Notes under the pieces: generated by a model
The model's database searches: none
Told to the model about the DNA's origin: nothing
Seen by the model: the letters and a program-made list of their open reading frames with translations, nothing else
Translations under genes and position numbers: made by a program
Shown: positions 54,931 through 61,247 of the stretch, one piece after another
Numbering within the stretch: the first letter of the stretch is position 1
Layout of the letters: each line of letters starts with the position of its first letter
Assembly: GCF_964355755.1 (NCBI RefSeq)
Contig: NC_092672.1
Span: 16,860,501-16,924,500 of the forward strand
DNA length: 64,000 nt
Direction of reading: 5' to 3'
Source of the DNA: Antedon mediterranea
Lineage: Eukaryota > Echinodermata > Crinoidea > Comatulida > Antedonidae

Positions 54931-56634
54931 TCATTCATATTCGGCGACAATTTCTAGATCCAAAGAATCATCATTTACCGGCAAGTTGTTAATAAATAAT
55001 CTTTTGTATTCAGGCATACACTTACCTAGTTTCTTAAGATCATTCATTTTAACACCAGTAATACCTCTTTCTTCTGGCATGTGATCAATTAGATCCAAAG
55101 GGTTCTCATTAATCACTAACTTGTTTTCAACCTGGGATTTGAAACGTGGCTTCAGGAAATCAATTTCTCTAAATATACCCTCATGGTCGTCCTTAACAAA
55201 CATGTTAAGTGAACCTCTGTGAAATTCAATTACCTTTATTTTATTAACAACTAAATCGACTTTCTTAGCTTCATTTTAAAATAGCCACATGTCGTCATAC
55301 GTCAACTCTATTGTATTGACTGCTTTCTTTCTGGAAGTTCGGATAACTTCTTGCATTTCCTGAAAATCACATATCATGGGTAATTTATTAATGGCCTTTG
55401 TTATGCATCCATATACGCTGTCTGCAGCCATGAAAGTGTGCCTTTTTTCAAGGTATTTTATGGCTATACTTTGTGCGCCTATTCTATTGTCATTTACTAA
55501 TAATGGCATAGCAGAAAATAGCGTGTAGTTTTTGTTTTGGGAACCACAATTATCTGCCCATAAAATGATTTCTGTGGCATCTCTTTTTGAAAGAGCAAAG
55601 TGCACATAGGAACTGGCGATGTTTGATGCCTTCCTACCTGCTTCACCTTCATGCCACAACACAGTTGTTGCTTCACTTTGTTTTCCTGGGGAAGCAAATG
55701 TTTCATTAAACATGACTAGTTTTCGGGAGAAATAATACTCTTTAGTCGTCAATTTTGGAATGTGCAGCACTTTTTGCATGTCTGCACATGCCACTTGCAC
55801 CTCTCTAGATATCTTTGCTGTGTCGGCATCCAGACTGTGTCTGGCTTTTGCGGCATTACTTCGATGTTCGACATACACACGACAGAGACTGCAAATACAA
55901 TCACTGCAGTCGTGGTCACTTTCAGTGCCAGGATGTGCATTTTTGTGTTCTTCACACAAGTCGCACCGATCGTTACCTGGGGTGGCAAACGAAATATTCT
56001 GACTCTTAAAAACAGTTTCGTACCACGTACGAGAGCAACTAATATTCTCTCTATCTAAGGTTTCTAGAAACAATTTGTGCATCTTAGTTACATTTAAATC
56101 GGCACTAAGATACCGTCTGTTTGGTGCATGCTCTCGTCTGTAATGTGAAATAACCGGTCTAAATGATTCTATTATGCTCGATTACTCTTTGTCTTAAGAT
56201 TTCATTTTTTTTGTTTATGGGCTCGTGCCTTCCTTTTTTATCAGGCTTTGCCCCTATTATTATATTTGAGTTCATTGCTGTGTTTGCATTACGCAATGCA
56301 GCCCGAACTGAATTGTCATATTTGTAGCCCAAGGTGTGCAAAAAAAAAGTCTTGCAGACTTTCGTCGCTCCCAATTTCCACTCCAAAGTAAAGTTTCTTC
56401 TTGTAGCTTCATCACGCCTTTTTTCTTTTTGGCTGACCATATTCACTAACCAGTCTCTCCTTCTATTATAGGACATATACCAGTAGCTATGAAAGATATC
56501 TGTTCTTTGCTCTTCAGCAAACCTTTCAGTGCATTTTAACCTACACCCTCTTCCACAAGGATTTAATATTTTGAATTTCTTTGCATCTCTGGCAGTTTTT
56601 TCGGAATCGGTGCGACAGCGTTTTCTTGGTCGAT
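54931..56634 (-). pseudogene. Transposase exon 7: Cys/His region, RNase-H-like core, C-terminal tail
   Basis: Three open segments of one exon. The first (56632-56173) runs from DRPRKRCRTDSEK through NPCGRGCRLKC to RRDWLVNMVSQKEKRR and VCKTFFLHTLGYK, then shifts frame by one base just before ESFRPVISHYRREH. The second is open to 55276; counted from Met at 56082 it has Cys/His at C40, C43, H46, C59, C62, C64, C67 and H73, D101 in ADMQ, YYFSRKL at 116-122, WHEGEAGR at 143-150, WADNCGSQNKN at 175-185 and H215/D221. D101 and D177 are the likely first two metal-binding acids; the third is uncertain. After a single TAA the same frame stays open for 114 codons to TGA at 54931, with KPRF and a charged tail. 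The acceptor at 56634 (TATACAG) supplies the missing part of the first codon. Confidence 0.85.
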
Positions 56635-56774
56635 CTGTATAGAATTAATCCTCACTTGTTAAACGATACCGTATACTGTAAAATATTGTTATATTTAGAA
56701 AAAAAAAAACATCATCCTCAAATGTATTGTCAGTATCTTTATTACATAAAAACAAAATTATATACATAAAATAC

Positions 56775-57005
56775 AAAAGTAAAAATAAAAGTATAAATTA
56801 AAAAGTAATGGTTACCGTACATATAAAACAAATGAAAATAACTATATATTGATAATATTTTATATATTAAAGATAAATATGTTTTTTTCGTTTTAATCAT
56901 ACAAAAATATACTTATTATACTTATATTTATAAATATAAATCTAAATATAAATAATTATAATTGAACTGAATATTTTATACTTATAATAGAACATACATA
57001 TACAA
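56775..57005. repeat. ~220-bp AT-rich intron repeat, copy 1 (diverged)
   Basis: Shares with copies 2 and 3 the order of words ATGAAAATAA, TATATTAAAGATAA, AATCATACAAAAAT, AATTGAACTGAATATTTT and ACATATACAATGAAAGT. It is separated from them by the probable Helitron and is the most diverged of the three. Confidence 0.7.
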
Positions 57006-57098
57006 TGAAAGTAAAAGTATTATACAAATCAAAATTTTGGATTTAAGAATTCTATATAAATTACTTTAATCACATGTGTAATTTTTTTCTTAAAGTAA

Positions 57099-58361
57099 TC
57101 TATATATAAATTTACGTAAGGGCAAAATTCGATAAATCTCGGTTAATTTATAAAATTTTTACTCGATGGTATATAAAGTTGGTTCATACTTTCGGTACTG
57201 ATTTTAACCATCTGACATAACCCTGTTTACTAATTAAATTGAGTTAGGTAATTAGTTATTGACGATTAAAACGAATTTAGGTTCAACGATTTGCCCCAAA
57301 TAGGGGTGTTTTCCGATCGTGGTATACACTGTCTAATGGATGACCATCTTGAAAAATACCCGCCACAAAAATGCGAGGAGGCTTCGCATTTTCCTATCTC
57401 CTCCTACGATAATTGTTTTTAATAGCTGAAAACTGGTTGAACAGCTAGAGTCCAGCATCATAATGTTGAAGACAGGCCGATTTTCTTTAAAAAATACTAT
57501 TTTGATAGATTTAATATACGATTATACAAATGTATTGATTTGCGATGAATGGAACATCCCAGAGTTTGGTTTAACACAAGTAGGTAAATTTATGAGCCCT
57601 TGGTTTAACACATACGGTAGGTAAATATATGGGCCCTTTGAGAATAAACTTGCAATACTTTGACAATACTGTAAATACCTATTAACTATTTTTGGTCGTC
57701 ATTTGAATCAAACATTTCTTACTGCGAATGTTCATACTGTTAGATGTAATATAAAAATATATACAAATAAACTTTATTACTGAGATTGTGGTAAGGCTCT
57801 ACTGATATATAAACACATTATTATATACAAATAAACTTTATACTGACAGTTCCTTCTCAACGTTTGTATTAATTAATAATTACCAATAATATAAACGTCG
57901 TAGTGGTGTATCGTGACATGTACTTTGATATTTCAATCGATTATGACAGTGACAGTTTTAACAAAGTATTAAATCGCAAATGTTTTACTTTATTTAGAGG
58001 TATATTATTTATAGGCCTATAAAACACGAAAAAAATATTTCGTTACTGAGTGGATAAAGAATATATTTAAAATTTGTTCCTCTTTGTACCTATCCGCTTT
58101 CCCATCCCTCAACCCTAATGTTACATACAAAACACAAATTGGGTTTCTTTAAATGAGTCCAAATCAAAAATTTGCTAATTTTAGTTGACTACATAAATTA
58201 TCGTTACTATTTATTCGTTTCTGTAAACGACAATGTATTATAGTCCTGCGGTACGTACATTTGAAATCGCCAGTTTTGTTACGCTGAAATTACTGTGTAT
58301 TCGAGAACCATCTGTAGGCACGACCTAGATGGTACGCGAGCGAAGCGAGCGTACCATCTAG
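57099..58361 (+). mobile_element. Probable non-autonomous Helitron nested in intron 6 (1263 bp)
   Basis: Begins TCTATATATAAATTTACG right after an A and ends in CTAG followed by T. These are the Helitron rules: 5' TC, 3' CTRR, insertion between A and T, and no target duplication. The 3' end has a strong hairpin, GGTACGC-GAGCGAAGCGA-GCGTACC, as Helitrons have, although here the stem runs to the very end rather than stopping a few bases short. There is no Rep/helicase coding sequence, so it could move only with proteins from elsewhere. Base use differs from the surrounding very AT-rich intron. Internal features are a 9-bp hairpin at 57368-57392 (AAAATGCGA stem), CCCCAAATAGGGG near 57293, a 34-bp imperfect duplication at 57566-57638 and an 18-bp direct repeat at 57759 and 57823. 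Identification rests on end structure only. Confidence 0.5.
58325..58361. repeat. Perfect 13-bp-stem hairpin at the Helitron-like 3' end
   Basis: CTAGATGGTACGC (58325-58337) and GCGTACCATCTAG (58349-58361) are exact reverse complements around the 11-base loop GAGCGAAGCGA. It is GC-rich in a very AT-rich intron. A Rho-independent-like role is not relevant in an animal gene; a Helitron termination hairpin is the likeliest reading. Confidence 0.75.
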
Positions 58362-58417
58362 TATATTATTAATTTAAAGAGTAATTTATTATATTTATAA
58401 TGTAATTAATTAAGTCA

Positions 58418-58862
58418 GAAAGTAAAAGTATAATAAATAATAATAATACGACCTTACAAATGAAAATAATTACATATTAATAATATATTATATATTAAAG
58501 ATAAGTATGTTTTTTTTAATCATACAAAAATAATACTTTATAAGTACTGATTATTCTTATTTATAAATATAACTATGAATAAAATTATAATTGAACTGAA
58601 TATTTTTAAACTTATATAAAAATACATATACAATGAAAGTAAAAGTATAATAAATAATAATAGTAATACGACCTTACACATGAAAATAATTACATATTAA
58701 TAATATATTATATAATAAAGATAAGATTTCTTTTTCGTTTTAATCATACAAAAATATACTTTAAAAGTACAGATTATTATTTTTATTTATAAAAATAAAT
58801 CTCAATAAAATTATTAACTAAACTGAATATTTTTAAACTTATATAAAAAATACATATACAAT
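58418..58862. repeat. ~220-bp AT-rich intron repeat, copies 2 and 3 in tandem
   Basis: Copy 2 (58418-58634) and copy 3 (58635-58862) begin GAAAGTAAAAGTATAATAAA and run through TACGACCTTACA and ACTGAATATTTTTAAACTT to ACATATACAAT. Differences are mostly small indels. With copy 1 they account for much of the intron's length. Function is unknown. Confidence 0.85.
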
Positions 58863-58917
58863 GAAAGTAATATGTAATACTAATAAAATAATAAAATGGA
58901 TATGCAATATGTGTTAC

Positions 58918-58971
58918 CATCATTTTGAGCTTCCTCATTTTGAGCTTCCTCATTTGATTCATATTGATCAC
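58918..58971 (-). CDS. Transposase exon 6
   Basis: A 54-bp symmetric phase-1 exon (acceptor TATACAG, donor GTAACA). In the frame dictated by its neighbours it encodes DQYESNEEAQNEEAQND, with a 15-bp direct repeat giving NEEAQ twice. It is highly acidic. The other open frame, which begins MINMNQMRKL and runs past the donor, does not join to exon 5 or 7. Confidence 0.7.
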
Positions 58972-59117
58972 CTGTATAGAAATATAAACACAATAAAGAA
59001 TGTCAACTATTAAACGTCAATGAAAGTAGCAATCACAACTTTTATTTCATATATAACACAGTACAATCAAATGCTTGTAACCCAATAGCAATGACTTATT
59101 AACAATAAACAATTTAC

Positions 59118-59193
59118 CATAGCTTTCATCAACCCCATCCAAAATTAATCCATTCTCTGCCGCTACTCTCTCTCTCTCTTCTATCACCATCAA
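59118..59193 (-). pseudogene. Transposase exon 5, out of phase
   Basis: A 76-bp exon between TATTTAG and GTAAAT. Entered in phase 1 it runs VDGDRR, then meets a (GA)7 run and reaches a stop at GGTTGA. Read from the run onward in the other frame it gives ERVAAENGLILDGVDESY and joins exon 6 correctly. The loss of one GA unit would explain the length (78 minus 2). Alternatively exon 4 uses a weak phase-0 donor 9 bp further on, GTTAAT, which would keep the frame open. Confidence 0.6.
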
Positions 59194-59333
59194 CTAAATA
59201 AACAAACAAATTTATAATATATTTCACTCAATATTAACAAATTCTTCTATGTAATTAATTCACAGTATTTAACAGCAATCCCTATTTGACTGTACACGTC
59301 ATATTCATTATGTGCTAATATTAACTTCCATAC

Positions 59334-59417
59334 CGTAAAGTCCATAAGCATCATTGAGGGTAACTGCCTCTTGACTTTCCATTTCTCCTTTTGCACTACT
59401 ACTACTACCTTTTTCAA
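59334..59417 (-). CDS. Transposase exon 4
   Basis: An 84-bp symmetric phase-1 exon (acceptor TATTTAG, donor GTATGG). After a split Val codon it encodes EKGSSSSAKGEMESQEAV and then TLNDAYGLY, ending in a split Gly codon. Its tail resembles that of exon 5 (L-DG-ESYG), suggesting exon duplication. Confidence 0.65.
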
Positions 59418-59562
59418 CTAAATAAAAATAAACAAAACACTGTATACTTTTAGTATTTGACATACAGCAAATAATTTAATGATTTATTTAAAATGTCAAA
59501 CAAATATTTATTTATTTACTACACTACTAAAAATGTAAAATATTATTGTGAAAAAAAATTAC

Positions 59563-59622
59563 CTGATGTCTGATCATCATCAAAGTTGTCATCTGTCAGT
59601 ATGTTTTGAAGTAGTTCCATGG
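59563..59622 (-). CDS. Transposase exon 3
   Basis: A 60-bp symmetric phase-1 exon (acceptor TTTTAG, donor GTAATT). It encodes MELLQNILTDDNFDDDQTS after a split Ala codon and is strongly acidic. It contains an in-frame ATG that could serve as an internal start. Confidence 0.7.
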
Positions 59623-59779
59623 CTAAAATAAAATAGATGAATGAACATCTTTAAAACTATTTGTACACCTAAAGAGTGCACAGTTCTTATTTTATTTACC
59701 TATAATTTTTCTTTCCTAATCATTAGTAGAATGCTTGTATATTAAACTTAAATACCATGTATCTCAAGTCATTGCTTAC

Positions 59780-59857
59780 CTTTACTTATTGGGGCATTTC
59801 CTGTCCATGTTGTCCTGGGTGGGGAAGATGTGGTATTTCTGACTGTTTCTCTAACAT
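59780..59857 (-). CDS. Transposase exon 2
   Basis: A 78-bp symmetric phase-1 exon between TTTTAG and GTAAGC. It encodes a Thr/Ser/Pro-rich stretch including VRETVRNTTSSPPRTTWTG and then NAPISK. No domain is recognised. Joining to exon 1 makes an Asn codon across the junction. Confidence 0.7.
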
Positions 59858-60729
59858 CTAAAACAAAATAATATTCACAAATAAAATACTAAATAGGTCT
59901 ATTTTTAAGCTAGGTTAGGCTTTCCCATTTCTCTAGACCTACAAATAACGGAACCCCTATCTACTGTACCATAGGCCTACTAGGCTTAGTCCTAGACATA
60001 ACCTAGACTAGGCCTACTATACTAACTAGGCTAATATAGATTAGCTACTACTATGGTCAGGCTTGTACTAACTAGCCAAGGTAGCCTAGCTAGTACATAA
60101 TCCTGACCTGGCCCAAGTACTAGCTAGTAGTAGCTAGTCTATCTCCTACAGTAGGATTAGGCAAGGCTATAAAATAATAATTATACTAGGCCTAAGTAAT
60201 ACTAATAGCCTATTATTAATAGAGTAGGCCTAGGCTAGGCCTAGTAGTAGTAGGTAACTTAACCCAGCCTACTAGAAGCCAGGGCGGTGGGCATCTCTCT
60301 AGCTTTAGTTTAGGCTTACTTAGGCCTAGGCATATAGCCTATTCTAGTAGGCCTAGCATAAAAAATGACATCTATGCCTAGCCTAGGCCTAGCTAGTAGT
60401 AGTAGTAGGGCCTATAGCTAGGCCTACTAGAGTACTAGTACTACTACTAGCCTAGTAGGTAGCCTAGCCTAGGCCTACTACTAATAGTAGGCAAGAGGCC
60501 TGGTGGCCCTATATTTAGGCCTAGGCTTACCTCTTACCTAGTTCTAGCCTAGCTAGCTAGGCGACTAGACCTATGCCTAGCTAGGCAATAGCTAGGTTAG
60601 GGAGAGCCAGCAGTACCAGCAGTAGTAGTAGGCTAGCCTACCTACTTGAATGAGGCTGTAGCCTACCTAAAGAAATATTAAATAATGTCTATCTACGCCT
60701 AAGAAATATCTTATTATTCGTTTTCTTAC
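59858..60729 (-). other. Transposase intron 1, CTAG/AGGCCT-rich low complexity
   Basis: An 872-bp intron with donor GTAAGA and acceptor TTTTAG. Between about 59910 and 60660 it is built almost wholly from the words TAGGCCTA, CTAG, AGTAGTAG and CCTAGCTAGG. These are self-complementary, so strand composition is nearly symmetric. It is not a regular tandem repeat and no coding is seen. Confidence 0.7.
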
Positions 60730-60778
60730 TTTTCTGAGCCATCTGGACTAATTTGTATGCTCTACTTGTACGATCCAT
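60730..60778 (-). CDS. Transposase exon 1
   Basis: Starts with ATG in the context AACAATGG and encodes MDRTSRAYKLVQMAQK plus one base, followed by a GTAAGA donor. The 49-bp length leaves phase 1, matching every later junction. The product is a short basic N-terminal peptide with no recognised motif. Alternative upstream exons cannot be excluded, but the TATA-like box upstream supports this as first exon. Confidence 0.7.
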
Positions 60779-60940
60779 TGTTATTGCGAATATTGCTGCT
60801 GCCAGTCTAGTCGAGAACGAGTCACGAGAGAGAGTAAACAAATTATTTGTTTTTTCGCGGGTGTAGCATCACGTGACTCTGTGCGTCTTGCATTGTCAAG
60901 ATCGTTGCTATGTACGTCATCGTCAACGCGTGGGAATCAG

Positions 60941-60949
60941 CTTATAAAG
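60941..60949 (-). promoter_or_regulatory. TATA-like box of the transposase gene
   Basis: The minus strand reads CTTTATAAG, about 165 bp upstream of the first ATG and just inside the right subterminal repeats. A CACGTG E-box word lies near 60871 and a TGACGTAC word near 60913. Spacing allows a start of transcription around 60910. This is the expected position for a transposon promoter, but nothing shows it is used. Confidence 0.45.
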
Positions 60950-60990
60950 CAACGTAACTACAACTTCCAGGATGTGGAAATGTAATACAA

Positions 60991-61110
60991 TTCCGTGGCA
61001 GAACCACGTATCTGTTAGATACGTGGTTTTGCCTTGTAATCTTAAAGATACGTGGTTTTGCCACGGAAAATACCAGAATTATTATTGTTTTGCTTAAAGA
61101 TACGTGGTAC
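60991..61110. repeat. Right subterminal motif cluster with nested inverted repeats
   Basis: Holds the motif in plus orientation at 60995-61013 (GTGGCAGAACCACGTATCT) and in minus orientation at 61017-61035, 61046-61062 and, partial, 61098-61110. The first two form a 17-bp near-perfect hairpin with a 3-base loop. The first and third also pair over 23 bp with one mismatch (60991-61013 with 61046-61068). The motif recurs in the terminal repeat itself. A further short GCAACGTAAC lies at 60950. These are probable transposase binding sites. They also sit just upstream of the likely promoter, so binding could repress transcription; that is inference. Confidence 0.85.
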
Positions 61111-61214
61111 TATCTAAAAAAGTAATGATCTCTGAGACTTGAAATTTTCACAGGATGTACAGCAACTTCAATAATTTCCCCAAATGAAAAAATCTCAAAA
61201 TCGTCCAAAATGCG

Positions 61215-61243
61215 AGTTACGTGGTTTTACCTTGGAACGGCCG
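61215..61243 (-). repeat. Right terminal inverted repeat (29 bp)
   Basis: Read on the minus strand it begins CGGCCGTTCCAAGG and continues TAAAACCACGTAACT, one mismatch from the left end. Beyond 29 bp the two ends are no longer alike. Confidence 0.93.
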
Positions 61244-61247
61244 GGGG
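61244..61247. repeat. Right target-site duplication (GGGG)
   Basis: Second copy of the GGGG duplication. It is followed by one more G and ACCATAGTATTTTTTTCG, which continues satellite 2 exactly as in the uninterrupted copy at 62110. Because the target is a G run, the boundary could slide by a base. Confidence 0.8.

Larger units (their letters stand above)
56635..58917 (-). other. Transposase intron 6 (2283 bp) with nested repeats
   Basis: Donor GTAACA and acceptor TTCTATACAG. It is far longer than introns 2-5 (about 140-157 bp). The excess is explained by three copies of a ~220-bp AT-rich repeat and a probable Helitron. No coding is seen in it. Confidence 0.65.
54931..60778 (-). pseudogene. 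DDE transposase gene, seven exons, with three disabling lesions
   Basis: Encodes a protein of about 700 residues that would cut and join the element's ends in the nucleus. Exons: 60778-60730, 59857-59780, 59622-59563, 59417-59334, 59193-59118, 58971-58918, 56634-54931. Every junction has GT-AG borders and fits phase 1. Exons 2-6 give a short acidic or serine-rich N-terminal linker. Exon 7 gives the Cys/His region, the catalytic core and the tail. The start at 60778 sits in AACAATGG, a good initiation context, about 165 bp after a TATA-like box. Lesions: an extra base near 56172-56173, a TAA at 55276-55278 in otherwise open frame, and exon 5 being 76 bp instead of a multiple of three, beside a GA run. 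The core (WADNCGSQNKN, YYFSR, WHEGEAGR) matches a family I know as DUF7869-type, widespread in invertebrates; this is recognition by eye. A sequencing or assembly error could explain any one lesion, less easily all three. Confidence 0.85.
54155..61243 (-). mobile_element. 7.1-kb cut-and-paste DNA transposon with DDE transposase pseudogene (Sola-like?)
   Basis: A 7089-bp insertion in satellite 2 with 29-bp terminal inverted repeats starting CGGCCGTTCCAAGG (one mismatch between ends) and a 4-bp GGGG target-site duplication. Both ends have subterminal clusters of the motif GGCAAAACCACGTA or its AACAACGTA variant. Inside is one minus-strand, seven-exon transposase gene reading from the right end toward the left. 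Long inverted ends, direct flanking repeats and a D...DNC core indicate a DDE transposon. The 4-bp duplication and the size fit the Sola superfamily, but superfamily placement is from memory of those traits and not from a search. This copy appears non-autonomous now because its gene is broken. Intron 6 contains a probable nested Helitron. Confidence 0.93.

Noticed and set aside
55760-56058. Several plus-strand frames opposite the transposase core
   Set aside because: They are antisense shadows of exon 7. The minus-strand frame carries the recognisable motifs. Minus-strand frames at 55497-55706 and 55749-55988 are out-of-phase shadows too.
56581-56769. 62-codon plus-strand frame
   Set aside because: It overlaps the start of exon 7 and intron 6 on the opposite strand, is AT-rich and has no recognisable feature.
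57293-57392. Short hairpins (CCCC/GGGG and AAAATGCGA stems) as possible RNA genes
   Set aside because: Stems are short with no tRNA, snRNA or microRNA-like architecture. They are listed as internal features of the Helitron-like segment only.
58783-58971. 62-codon minus-strand frame beginning MINMNQMRKL
   Set aside because: It covers exon 6 in the wrong frame and runs through the GTAACA donor into the intron. The frame fixed by phase-1 joining gives the acidic DQYESNEEAQ peptide instead.
59910-60660. Telomere-like or regular minisatellite repeat in intron 1
   Set aside because: The words TAGGCCTA and CTAG recur without a fixed period and do not match a known telomere unit. It is low-complexity sequence rather than an array.
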